This document shows, one piece after another, positions 45,832 through 54,123 of a stretch of 64,000 bases of DNA. Source of the DNA: Pseudoalteromonas neustonica (GTDB lineage Bacteria; Pseudomonadota; Gammaproteobacteria; Enterobacterales; Alteromonadaceae); contig NZ_BDDS01000016.1 of assembly GCF_001653135.1 (NCBI RefSeq), positions 18,514 to 82,513 on the forward strand. The letters are read 5' to 3'. The position numbers and the translations under genes are program-made. The notes under the pieces were generated by a model. It had not been told where the DNA came from. It ran no database searches and saw only the letters and a program-made list of their open reading frames with translations. Numbering within the stretch: the first letter of the stretch is position 1; the number at the start of each line of letters is the position of its first letter.

Positions 45832-47886
45832 ATGGAAAGGCTACCAAAACATTACAGTTTACTAAGTACTATTGCTGAGCTCAAAAAAAATAAGCTGGAT
45901 TTCTTAAGTGCTGATCCCGACAGAGCTACCGACAATAAAAGTACGTTATATCTAACCAAGTTGTTAAACCTACCAGTTTCCAGTATATCAATCTTCGATG
46001 ACACTGAGTGGGATTTTAACTTAGAAAATCCTAATGCATCTGCAAACATCACAGGTAGTAAATTAAAAATTAACTTTAGTAAATATAAAAACATCCCACC
46101 ATATGTGATAATCGAACTAAAGTGCATACTACTTAGTGTTCAGTTAACACCTGAAGTATTTATTAATAATCGTAAAAAAGCCAAAAAGACTAATATTACT
46201 AAGCTTGCTACAAACACTATCTTAGGGCACTTTAAATCAGGGTTTAGATTCTTAGACACACTTTTTAGAGTTTTAAAAGTTAAACTTGGTAATGAGCATA
46301 TTGAAAAAATATATTCCTCTCTAACTCAAGTTCAAGCCATCGATTACAGAGAAACAGCCCAAGTTCATACCAATACCTACAATGATGACTTGAGACAGTT
46401 TTTTTCTTATTTACTAAACCCATATACTTCAGAGCACATTTTTGGAGAAAATATTCCTGCCTTTGATCCAGACCAATTCAGTTGGAAAAAAAGATATAAG
46501 AAGAAAGTATCAAACCAAGTGATACCTAACGCAACTTTTGATAAACTTATCAGAGCTTCATCTTTAATCGTACACGATTTTTTACAAACTATGGAAGAGG
46601 AAGTATTAGACTCTTACGTAAGCAGATATGCATCACAAACCGAAACTCAATACTGTAACAAAGCTGGAATTACCAAGTATACATTTCAACTTTATCGGGC
46701 TTTCCGCCTTTTGAGTGCAGGCTATGAAGATAGCTATATTGATTCAAAGTATGGCATCCCAGATGAATTACGTAATTCCAGAGGAAAATATAATTTAAAA
46801 GATATGACCTCCTATCTCGCTAGGTGTCATGGTTTTAATTTCTCACTATCAAAAGTTAACAAACATTTAATGTTAGTATCAAGTGCTGCAAAGTATCTAA
46901 TTGGTCAATATACAGGAATGAGACCTTCAGAATTAGCCGTGATAGAATTACACTCTTGCCTCACCGAAGAAAGTGGCATAAAGCTTCTTCGCTCTCATGT
47001 TTTCAAAGGAAAAGATACTTCTACTAAAGGCCTTTTTGATGATAAATGGGTTGTTATCCCTATTATTGAAGATGCGATAAGAGCGATAAAAATTTTAAGC
47101 ACAATTACACAAAGAAGCTTGATGTTTAGCTCTCTCCACACAAAGAAAAACAACGAGAAAGAGAAACTCCAAACCTCAGTTATGATCCGTCACCAGATAA
47201 AAATATTCATAAAGCTAGTTTCGCCAGACGATGATCTTGGCTTTAGTAATTCCATGATGCGTCACACACTTGCATATCAACTTTATAGGTTAGAAGCTGG
47301 CTTGCCACTAATCTCATTCCAGCTTAAACATTTAGTAAATACTGTAGATAAGTTTCTATCAAGGGGTTCAACAAGTGATGTGACTATGGGCTATGGTGGA
47401 ATTGCTGATAGCCTTGTTGAAAGTCAAACGGCGCAAAAGCTCAGAAAACAATCAGAAATTGAAGTAATCAAAGCAACAGCAGACCCTGACGGTAATTACC
47501 TTGGGGGTAAAGCTGATGAGCATAAAGAGCGTCTTAAAATAGCATTTAGAGGTTATATGGCGAGCGGATATTCAAAAGAAGAGATTTTTGAAGCTATGGC
47601 TGAGCAAGGTCTTGGGGTAATAAATGTAGGGTTAGGATACTGTTATGGTTCAGACAGTAATAATGAGAGTCTCCCCTGTATAGGCTCACTAAGATGTAAC
47701 CCCAACAGGTGCTCAAACGCTATAGTCAGTGAAGCAAACGCTCCATACTGGAGAGAGATCTATTCAACCAATTTAGCTAACCTTAATAACCCTAGCTTTG
47801 CAGACAATAGAGAGCAAATCAAAGAAGTCATCAATGAGGCTAAAGGCGTATTAACATTACTTGGTCATGGAGTGCCCAATGAGTAA
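45832..47886 (+). CDS. Tyrosine recombinase 3 of the mobile trio
   Basis: 684 residues. The catalytic half has Arg in YTGMRPSELAVI, SMMRHTLAY at the HxxR position (His replaced by Ser, Arg kept), His in QLKHLVNT and a Tyr in VTMGYGGI. A Cys-rich C-terminus (GLGYCYG...CIGSLRCNPNRCS) may bind zinc. The long N-terminal 350 residues are unlike simple integrases. Its stop overlaps gene 4 by 8 bases (ATGAGTAA). Confidence 0.87.
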   Translation: MERLPKHYSLLSTIAELKKNKLDFLSADPDRATDNKSTLYLTKLLNLPVSSISIFDDTEWDFNLENPNASANITGSKLKINFSKYKNIPPYVIIELKCILLSVQLTPEVFINNRKKAKKTNITKLATNTILGHFKSGFRFLDTLFRVLKVKLGNEHIEKIYSSLTQVQAIDYRETAQVHTNTYNDDLRQFFSYLLNPYTSEHIFGENIPAFDPDQFSWKKRYKKKVSNQVIPNATFDKLIRASSLIVHDFLQTMEEEVLDSYVSRYASQTETQYCNKAGITKYTFQLYRAFRLLSAGYEDSYIDSKYGIPDELRNSRGKYNLKDMTSYLARCHGFNFSLSKVNKHLMLVSSAAKYLIGQYTGMRPSELAVIELHSCLTEESGIKLLRSHVFKGKDTSTKGLFDDKWVVIPIIEDAIRAIKILSTITQRSLMFSSLHTKKNNEKEKLQTSVMIRHQIKIFIKLVSPDDDLGFSNSMMRHTLAYQLYRLEAGLPLISFQLKHLVNTVDKFLSRGSTSDVTMGYGGIADSLVESQTAQKLRKQSEIEVIKATADPDGNYLGGKADEHKERLKIAFRGYMASGYSKEEIFEAMAEQGLGVINVGLGYCYGSDSNNESLPCIGSLRCNPNRCSNAIVSEANAPYWREIYSTNLANLNNPSFADNREQIKEVINEAKGVLTLLGHGVPNE

Positions 47887-48349
47887 TCCGTTTGACACCA
47901 AAAATCAACGTGACTTTGATGAAAATACTGAAAAGCTAGTTGCCGCAATAGATAAAATAAATAATACGCCTTCCCTGCCAGCAACTATAGCTGAGCTTTC
48001 TAGATTAACAGGCCTTCACCGTAATGCTATAAGTAATAGAGTCTGGCCAAATCAAAAACTTAAGCTTATAAAAGAAAAAAGAAAAAACCAAAAAAAGGCA
48101 GAAACCAATCCTACTGTAAATAAAAACCCTATAAAAGTTTTGGAAGAAAAATTAGACAATGCAAAAAATGAGCTTGTGTATTGGTTTAATAAAAACCTTG
48201 ATAATGAGAAGCAAATTAAGCAGCTAGAAATAAACTTAGAGCGAATGTCATTAGCGCGCAATGACTATGAAACGATGTTAAAACAAGAACGTGATAAAAC
48301 AACTGAACTAACAAAACAGTTAAATATCATGCGTGACTTGTTATCATAG
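47879..48349 (+). CDS. Small HTH/coiled-coil partner of the recombinase trio
   Basis: 156 residues from ATG 47879, which overlaps the preceding stop as ATGAGTAA; upstream in-frame starts add a non-conserved tail. A short HTH (TIAELSRLTGLHRNAISNRV, residues about 37-56) is followed by a Lys-rich linker and a coiled coil (about 85-155). It resembles DUF6262/TnpC-like proteins found beside trio recombinases. Likely a DNA-binding accessory that directs or enhances recombination. Confidence 0.8.
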   Translation: MSNPFDTKNQRDFDENTEKLVAAIDKINNTPSLPATIAELSRLTGLHRNAISNRVWPNQKLKLIKEKRKNQKKAETNPTVNKNPIKVLEEKLDNAKNELVYWFNKNLDNEKQIKQLEINLERMSLARNDYETMLKQERDKTTELTKQLNIMRDLLS

Positions 48350-48387
48350 GGCTAATTAATACTCCTGCTAGCAAAAATCGACTATTA

Positions 48388-48403
48388 AATACTACATAGT
48401 ATT
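48388..48403. promoter_or_regulatory. Palindrome in the promoter region of the second bcp
   Basis: AATACTA-CA-TAGTATT, a perfect 7-bp dyad 42 bases before the bcp start. It may be an operator; no regulator can be assigned. Confidence 0.35.
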
Positions 48404-48444
48404 GAAGTCTAAAGAAGTTTAGCAAAATAAAGAAGGATAAGAAT

Positions 48445-48903
48445 ATGATAGAAGTTGGCCAAAAAGCCCCTGAGTTTACGTTACAAGATCAAAACGATGA
48501 ATCTGTATCACTTGCCTCTTTTAAGGGCAAAAAGGTATTAGTGTATTTTTACCCAAGAGCATCGACTCCTGGCTGCACAATTCAAGCATGTGCATTGAGA
48601 GACTCTAAACCAGAGCTTAATGACTTAAATGTTGTGGTTCTAGGAATTAGCCCTGACACACCAAAAAAGCTGACTAACTTCACTAACAAACAAGATCTTA
48701 ATTTCACTTTGCTTGCCGATGAAGATCATGCAGTTTGCGAAGCTTACGGAGTTTGGCAACTGAAGAAGTTCATGGGCCGTGAAAATATGGGCGTAGTTCG
48801 TACTTCATTTTTAGTAAATGAGAATGGTGATATAGAACATGTCTTCAATAAATTCAAAACTAAAGATCACCATGAAGTAGTTTTAAACTATTTGAACCAA
48901 TAA
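48445..48903 (+). CDS. bcp: Complete peroxiredoxin Q (Bcp) at the right side of the trio module
   Basis: 152 residues, normal Bcp length, with GAAGGATAAG before the ATG. Peroxidatic Cys44 and resolving Cys49 (TPGCTIQACALRD) make it an atypical 2-Cys enzyme, unlike the truncated 1-Cys resident copy. Identity to the resident fragment is clear but moderate, so it is a different allele, not a duplication. It may be wholly element-borne, or a hybrid whose last 45 or so codons are the host's displaced 3' end. Reduces hydroperoxides with thioredoxin. Confidence 0.95.
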   Translation: MIEVGQKAPEFTLQDQNDESVSLASFKGKKVLVYFYPRASTPGCTIQACALRDSKPELNDLNVVVLGISPDTPKKLTNFTNKQDLNFTLLADEDHAVCEAYGVWQLKKFMGRENMGVVRTSFLVNENGDIEHVFNKFKTKDHHEVVLNYLNQ

Positions 48904-48915
48904 ATTTATAAAAGC

Positions 48916-48950
48916 AATGTAGTGGGCTCAAATAGCTCACTACATTTCCT
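48916..48950 (+). terminator. Terminator of the complete bcp
   Basis: AATGTAGTGGGCT pairs with AGCTCACTACATT (one wobble), loop CAAAT, followed by TCCTTT, 12 bases after the stop. Confidence 0.85.
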
Positions 48951-49142
48951 TTACCTGATTAGGTACAACTGAGTTTGACCCTTAAGGTAAAAGTCACCAA
49001 GGTTACTTCATTTAAATGCAACACTAAAGTTATCTTCTTTTGGGTATATTTGAATACGTCAGGTTCAATTAACAGGACTCAATCAAATCTGACAGTCGCA
49101 CATGTGCCATGAGCAGACAGTCCGTTGCTGCTGCTTATTAGC

Positions 49143-50102
49143 TCATTCCGCCATGACTTTTTCCCAGCGATACTGACAATAGCCACACTTTCCTTCATTG
49201 TATTGGTCTTCAAGACCTAATCCTTCTCCACACACTTCACAGCTTGTGTATTCCAACTCATATTCACAAGCAACACACTTTCCTTCTTCATGTATAAACG
49301 TAGCTTGATCACAACTTAAGCATGTATCGTATGGTGACTCACCACCATTCATCGCATTATAAATTGCTTCACCAGCGAGAGAGTCATCAATACATTGCTC
49401 AACTACTTCATCAAAGCTGAAATTATTATCACATGACTTACAATGTAGATTGATTAAAGGATAAGAATCACCAGAATCAGGAGCCTCTATTAGAGAAGAA
49501 TGACAACTCTCACATCTCAAATACTTTAAAGCATCTTTAACAGAATCATATTTCCAATCTATTGCTTCAATTGTAGAACGACAGGCTTTCTCTTCTGCGG
49601 AGTATACATCGCTAACTTCGAGTAAAGTTGACCAAGCATCTTGCCCTAAGGTTTCTTGTGGGTCTAATTCAAGATTTTCAGAGAGAAAATCTCGTACTAA
49701 CAAGAAGGACTTGGCTACAATTTCCCTAACAGCATCTGGAGACTGTGAAGTATAGTAGTGTTCTAATTCATTTCTTAATTTGTTTATTTCATCGAAGCGA
49801 GTCCAATCTACGGTTACTTTTAGACTCTTAAAGCGCTCTTTTATCGACTGAACATCTACTGTTTTATGGCCTTTCCCTTCGAAAGCAATTTCACCTTCTT
49901 CATTCTGAACAGGTCGAATATTTTGTTTAATCAAAAGCTCTTTATTGTCTTCAGGAGATAGCTGACACAACTTTTCTTTGTACAAAAGAAGGATTCCAGC
50001 AGAAATATTTCTTACTGCTGAGACACTTCTTCTATCATCTGTATCCTGATAGTCTTCAATTCCAACTTGAATCGAGTCTATCGCATTCTTGATTATGCTC
50101 AC
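49143..50102 (-). CDS. HEPN-like domain protein with zinc-ribbon tail
   Basis: 319 residues, GTG start with a strong CCAAGGAGAGATC ribosome site. The helical N-terminal half (about 1-150) has an RNELEHYY motif, which matches the Rx4H signature of HEPN RNases, near residue 110. The C-terminal part has six CxxC knuckles (CESC, CKSC, CLSC, CVAC, CEVC, CGYC), so two or three zinc ribbons. HEPN proteins often act as toxins or anti-phage RNases, with zinc ribbons binding nucleic acid. Position in a cassette-like region supports a defence role, but this is inference. Confidence 0.6.
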   Translation of the reverse strand: MSIIKNAIDSIQVGIEDYQDTDDRRSVSAVRNISAGILLLYKEKLCQLSPEDNKELLIKQNIRPVQNEEGEIAFEGKGHKTVDVQSIKERFKSLKVTVDWTRFDEINKLRNELEHYYTSQSPDAVREIVAKSFLLVRDFLSENLELDPQETLGQDAWSTLLEVSDVYSAEEKACRSTIEAIDWKYDSVKDALKYLRCESCHSSLIEAPDSGDSYPLINLHCKSCDNNFSFDEVVEQCIDDSLAGEAIYNAMNGGESPYDTCLSCDQATFIHEEGKCVACEYELEYTSCEVCGEGLGLEDQYNEGKCGYCQYRWEKVMAE

Positions 50103-50118
50103 GATCTCTCCTTGGAGC

Positions 50119-50269
50119 TAACGAGACTGTAGAATAACTCCAACAGCCAAATTCAATTAAAAAAAAGCTCCTGTAATTAACTCTAAGCGTTTTTAAAGCA
50201 TTAGGTAATCCATTTGGAACCCATAAAACGGGCTAAATTTCTTTAAAAAGAGTAATTCTAAAGCCTCAA
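50119..50269. repeat. Palindromic-ended 151-bp repeat, copy 1
   Basis: Begins TAACGAGACTGTAGAATAAC and ends AGCCTCAA. Imperfect inverted ends GAGACTGTAGAATAACTC and GAGTAATTCTAAAGCCTC. It is about 90 percent identical to 53367-53518 in the same orientation. No coding frame. Confidence 0.85.
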
Positions 50270-50273
50270 TTTC

Positions 50274-50350
50274 CTAAATAACAGGCTAAGAATAGTGGGC
50301 TAAAATGGAGCGAAGCGAACAGCCCGCTGTTTTTAGTCCTTGTTAATTTT
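50274..50350 (-). repeat. attC-like stem-loop left of the insertion sequence
   Basis: Read on the minus strand, TAACAAGGACTAAAAA near 50345 pairs with the region TTCTTAGCCTGTTA near 50280, with an AGCGGGCT/AGCCCAC inner stem. The outer AAC/GTT boxes and an unpaired base fit integron attC folding, but the R-box bases outside AAC are not canonical. Confidence 0.5.
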
Positions 50351-50433
50351 CTTGATACTCATTGAGCCTCCTCCCCAGCATCGCGATTATTCGCTACGCT
50401 GAAAATGCAACCAACCTTAAAGGAGAAAGCTCA

Positions 50434-51476
50434 ATGAACTTTTACAATAACATGCATCCATATTATTGTGGAATCGATTTACACGCGCGATTACTTTACG
50501 TCTGTATCATTGATAATACAGGACTTATCCTTGTTCACAAGAAAATTAAAGATGAACCAGAAGCGCTACTAAAACTACTTAAACCGTATATCGGTGACAT
50601 TGTTGTTGGCGTAGAGTGCATGCACTGTTGGTATTGGGTCGCTGATTTTTGCAAAGAAAACACTATCGATTTTATCCTTGGTCATGCTTTGTATATGAAA
50701 GCGATTCATGGCGGTAAAGCTAAAAACGATAAAATAGATTCATATAAAATTGCCAAACTTATCCGTGGTGGCAACTTCCCACTTGCTTATGTCTATGACA
50801 AAGATATGCGAGCTACACGTGATTTATTACGCAGAAGAACCAAAATTGTTCGCCACGGGGCTGATTTAAAAGCCCATGTCGCCAATACTGCTAGTCAGTA
50901 TAATTTACCTGCCCACAACGTTAATTTAAAGAACGTCTGCGATAGAGAGAAGATGCGCTATTACTTTCCTGATCCCGTTGTACAACGCTCTATTAATTTA
51001 AATATGGCCATACTCGATTGCTATCACAATGAGCTTAAGCCTTTAGAGCATTATATTGAGCAAATGGCCAAGCAACACAACCCTGTCCACCTTAATATCT
51101 TGCAAACAATTAATGGTATAGGCCGCATTCTCGCACTTACCATTATTTATGAAATTGGTGACATCAATCGCTTTTCAAGCGTACAAAAGTTCGCTTCATA
51201 CAGCCGGTTAGTCAAATGCAAAGCGGAGTCTGCTGGCAAAACGTATGGCACACAGGCAATAAAATTGGCAATGCACATCTCAAATGGGCTTTTTCCGAAG
51301 CCGCTGCATTGCTATTGCGTCATAATCATAACGCCAATAAATACCTTGAAAAACTACAAAAGCGAATGAGCAAAGCCAAAGCACTGTCAGCGCTTGCGCA
51401 TAAGCTGGGTCGCTGTGTTTATTTTATGCTTAAAAAAGAGACGGTATTCGATGAAGAAAAATTCTTAAAGAGTTAG
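50434..51476 (+). pseudogene. IS110-family transposase, frameshifted
   Basis: Starts at ATG 50434 (AAAGGAGAAAGCTCA upstream). The DEDD catalytic residues are in YYCGIDLHAR, GVECMHCWYW and KNDKIDSYK. The C-terminal Transposase_20 part reads LQTINGIGRILALTI, and after a frame change continues in the next frame as KIGNAHLKWAFSEAA, where the Ser of the family is conserved. A duplicated CA around 51250-51255 (GGCACACAGGC) explains the shift: removing two bases restores one 347-codon frame. The element is therefore probably immobile. The exact IS ends were not determined; IS110 elements lack long inverted repeats. Confidence 0.85.
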
Positions 51477-51956
51477 TCACGGTACTGAGTGAGCTGAAAA
51501 TCTAACTGGATATAAGGCTGAGCATCAATCAATTGGGTGAGTTAATAACCAACAAGGTTTAACCTGATTTTATGCCTACAGGCCTGAGCCACTTGCCTTG
51601 ATTAGACGCTCAGTACGCGTGCATTAATACAATAAACAAAGTCGCTTACACCTGACTTGAGCCTTAAACTAACTGGATCACAATGATGAAACCAGCCGCC
51701 TTGAATAGTGCCATGATGAGGTTAACCGATGAATGTCTAGTGCCCCAGCAACCCCAAAAGGATATGGGAATAATCTGGCTGCGATGAGATCGCAATAAGA
51801 GAGCCTCTATATGTGTTTGCCGTAAGCTACTTGCTTAACAGCCGTATCGACAGACGAAGTAAACGAATTTGTTTATTGATTTAGAATTGACCGTCAATGT
51901 ATAAAACGGTCAAAAAGAATACTATTGCCTATTGACAGAGTTAAGGCTCATATGTG
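51477..51956. other. Gene-free stretch between the IS110 transposase and the DUF4238 cassette
   Basis: 480 bases. The first part should be the right end of the IS110 element. The last 130 bases contain a hairpin GACCGT/ACGGTC (51889-51911) and may be a degenerate attC (GCTTAAC near 51834 to GTTAGGC at 51956-51962). No coding frame with a ribosome site is visible. Confidence 0.45.
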
Positions 51957-51962
51957 TTAGGC
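51834..51962 (-). repeat. Possible degenerate attC of the DUF4238 cassette
   Basis: GTTAGGC at 51956-51962 overlaps the DUF4238 stop codon, exactly where an attC R'' box (GCCTAAC on the minus strand) should sit. The proposed far box GCTTAAC near 51834 is imperfect and the L boxes pair poorly, so the far half is doubtful. Confidence 0.4.
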
Positions 51963-52763
51963 TTGTGGTAGTCCACTTAACCGTTTTTTTGAAAATGCGA
52001 TAATTTTCTTTCTCGCATTTGAAAGTACAAAATCATCAAGTTCTGATAACGCTTTAAATTGAATATTTGTAATAGCATATTTTTTAGTTAACGGATAAAA
52101 AGCTTTACCTATAAAATTAAATTCTGAGTCAATGTCATCAAGACTTACGGGATTATCAGAACAGATAAAATCACACTCGTCTTTGAGTTTGACTATCCTT
52201 AAGCCTTTAAGCTGCTCCGGAATAAACTTAAAAGTAAGTAATGGCAATATTAAAAACTGGATAAACTTTTGAACTGCTAGATCTTTATGCTTTTTCTGAA
52301 AGTATTTCACATCTTGTCTATCAAATGGAATTACTTCCCCATTTGTTGGCAATGCTTGGTCATATAACTCCACTAACCTACCAGAAATTTCTTGAGCTGC
52401 GAGGGTGTTTCTGGGGTTCCTCCAATATTGAACTGATAACATTAAGATCAAAGTTTTGATAAATTCTTTAACCTTCACTATCTCTTGTAATGCATCATCT
52501 GGCCAATCTTTCATCTGATTTACAACTTGAGAGAACATGCCCTCTAGTTCACTGTAAGACTCTTCAATCAAAAGGGATTTTTGACCAAACTTTTTGACTG
52601 TATGAAGATGCTCCTCATAAAATATTTGAGATGATTTCTTTGATGAGCTGCTAACTTTTTTATACTCGATGTCGTACAGAAATACATCATTATCTTCATT
52701 ACTAAACCCCTTAATGTAAAATTGCGGAATAAAGTGATGTTTTTTTGAGATTTGCTTGCTCAT
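51957..52763 (-). CDS. DUF4238 protein in a cassette-like unit
   Basis: 268 residues starting MSKQISKKHHFIPQFYIKGFS; the HHFIPQFYLKxF motif defines DUF4238. The middle has CSDNPVSL, another conserved family box. No catalytic function has been proven for the family, though the conserved His and Asp suggest a nuclease-like enzyme. The stop codon overlaps an attC R'' box and the gene starts about 60 bases from the next attC, the geometry of an integron cassette. Confidence 0.85.
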   Translation of the reverse strand: MSKQISKKHHFIPQFYIKGFSNEDNDVFLYDIEYKKVSSSSKKSSQIFYEEHLHTVKKFGQKSLLIEESYSELEGMFSQVVNQMKDWPDDALQEIVKVKEFIKTLILMLSVQYWRNPRNTLAAQEISGRLVELYDQALPTNGEVIPFDRQDVKYFQKKHKDLAVQKFIQFLILPLLTFKFIPEQLKGLRIVKLKDECDFICSDNPVSLDDIDSEFNFIGKAFYPLTKKYAITNIQFKALSELDDFVLSNARKKIIAFSKKRLSGLPQA

Positions 52764-52819
52764 GCTATTTAAATTCCATTAATGGCAACTAACGAAATAT
52801 TCGCGTTCAATCGATAAAA

Positions 52820-52898
52820 GCCTAACCCACATAAAAGGCGAGCGATAGTGAGTTCAGCCCACGCTTTTTGTGGGCAATTTTTGATGTGCTTGTTAGGC
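52820..52898 (-). repeat. Integron attC recombination site (79 bp)
   Basis: GCCTAAC (52820-52826) and GTTAGGC (52892-52898) are perfectly complementary R boxes. The arms continue as AC-ACAT-AAAA and TTTT-GATGTG, with one extrahelical base, the polarity signal of attC sites. The inner loop holds CCCAC-GTGGG. It begins directly after the stop of the 52899 gene, the standard attC position. Confidence 0.88.
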
Positions 52899-53342
52899 TT
52901 ACAGTTCATCGATTAGCACTTTTATTCGTTGGATATCATCTTGAAATGCACTCTCAAGCTGTTCCAGTGATTCGGACATTCTATCGGTATTTGTCTGCTC
53001 AACCCAAACCTCTGAAGATTCTGCGGCAGAACTAATTGCAATCTGTGTTTGATGCCTCGGTGAAAAATATGGCATGCCACCTCTTAAGGAAACAAGTAGG
53101 GCCTGCTTATCTTTTTCATTTTGATTTCGATAAAATTCAACAAAGCTCTTTCTTATTTCTGCATAGGCTGCTTTTCTTTCTTCAAGCTCAGTAGTCAGCA
53201 ATTCACGTTTTGCATTTATTCTTGTCTTTTCAAGATCACTTGAATGGGTTGCTTGAAGAAGAAAATATTGTGAGACGCCTGTAAAAACAGCTCCTATCAG
53301 GCCTGCAAGAATCAGGTGTTTCCAATTTTTATTATCACTCAT
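52899..53342 (-). CDS. Membrane-anchored coiled-coil protein in an integron cassette
   Basis: 147 residues. One N-terminal membrane helix (about 9-29, LILAGLIGAVFTGVSQYFLL) followed by a coiled coil (about 33-90, charged Glu/Lys/Arg) and a helical C-terminus. No enzyme motif. It could be a structural or signalling partner at the membrane. Its stop TAA abuts the attC R'' box; ahead of its start lies the palindromic-ended repeat. Function unknown. Confidence 0.75.
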   Translation of the reverse strand: MSDNKNWKHLILAGLIGAVFTGVSQYFLLQATHSSDLEKTRINAKRELLTTELEERKAAYAEIRKSFVEFYRNQNEKDKQALLVSLRGGMPYFSPRHQTQIAISSAAESSEVWVEQTNTDRMSESLEQLESAFQDDIQRIKVLIDEL

Positions 53343-53366
53343 AGTATTTATTACTCTTACAGAGCC

Positions 53367-53518
53367 TAACGAGACTGTAGAATAACTCCAACAGCCAAAT
53401 TCAATTAAAAGACGAGTTCCTGTAATTAACTCTAAGCGTTTTTAAAGCATTAGGTAATGCATTTGGAACCCATAAGCCGGACTAATTTTCTTTAAAAAGA
53501 GTAATTCTACAGCCTCAA
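53367..53518. repeat. Palindromic-ended 151-bp repeat, copy 2
   Basis: Same unit as 50119-50269 in the same orientation. Here its right edge (CCTCAA) coincides with the R' box of the attC at 53513-53630, and its left edge reads CCTAAC, like an R box. That placement fits a gene-less integron cassette; the inverted ends alternatively fit a MITE. Confidence 0.85.
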
Positions 53519-53630
53519 CGCCCGCTTCACGGGCAACTTGTAGTGAAGCATTTTTGTGTGATACTGACGCACAGCGTCAACACAAAAATGTGTAGCGAAA
53601 AGTTGTCCCAGTGAAAGCGCTTGTTATGGC
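53513..53630 (-). repeat. Integron attC recombination site (118 bp)
   Basis: On the minus strand, CCATAAC (from 53629) and GTTGAGG (to 53513) are the R boxes. The arms AACAAGCGCTTTCAC and GTGAAGCGGGCGTT pair as AAC, spacer, CGCTTCAC with one extrahelical T. The loop contains further hairpins (CACAAAAATG / CATTTTTGTG and GACGCTGTGCGTC). R'' overlaps the stop of the 53630 gene. Confidence 0.83.
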
Positions 53631-54004
53631 TAAGCTGTGCCGCTACTAATTATTTTTTTAACGTCATTTGAAATGGTTTTTTGTGAAACCATTGTTTTTT
53701 CAGCTATAGAAGCTTGTGTTAATCCCTGATCTAAAAGTTTTTTCACCGTCTCCCTGCGTATTTCCGCAGGCTGTTTCTCAATATGTTGGGTAGAAGTTTC
53801 TGTATAACCAGCCATTTGAGTTTGTGTCTGAATGACTCTAGCTGTTCCATCGCTAGAATCAGCTTTTACAGTAATACTTCCGTTACTACTCTGGTTAATT
53901 TCATAGCTGCTTACATTTCCGTTTTCAATACCTTCCGCTAAAGCTCGGAGTGTATTAGCAACATTGGTTTTTGATTGGACAACAAGAGGGTTATCTTCTG
54001 GCAT
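53630..54004 (-). CDS. Small HTH protein in an integron cassette, likely self-regulated
   Basis: 124 residues. The first 75 residues are polar with a LRALAEGIENG helix; the C-terminus is an HTH (KKLLDQGLTQASIAEKTMVSQKTISNDVKK). The stop TAG lies in an attC R'' box. Three 10-bp iterons and a palindrome lie 55-90 bases ahead of its start. Likely a DNA-binding regulator; its targets beyond itself are unknown. Confidence 0.75.
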   Translation of the reverse strand: MPEDNPLVVQSKTNVANTLRALAEGIENGNVSSYEINQSSNGSITVKADSSDGTARVIQTQTQMAGYTETSTQHIEKQPAEIRRETVKKLLDQGLTQASIAEKTMVSQKTISNDVKKIISSGTA

Positions 54005-54059
54005 GGTAGAGCTCCAATTAATCTAAGTTGAAACGCACTCTACCAGAGGACACATTGAA

Positions 54060-54095
54060 TTACTAGTGATTTCCAGTAATTTCTAGTAATTACTG
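54060..54095. promoter_or_regulatory. Iterons and palindrome ahead of the HTH cassette gene
   Basis: AGTGATTTCC, AGTAATTTCT and AGTAATTACT follow each other at a 10-base period, and CCAGTAAT/ATTACTGG forms a palindrome across the last two. One helical turn spacing suggests several protein subunits on one face of the DNA. Confidence 0.6.
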
Positions 54096-54123
54096 GTGTG
54101 ACTGAGGTTATAATTCGCTCAAT

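Noticed and set aside
49060..49142. Possible attC after the HEPN-like gene
   Set aside because: GCTAATAAGC after the stop lacks the AAC/GTT boxes and no partner arm was found, so it was not called.
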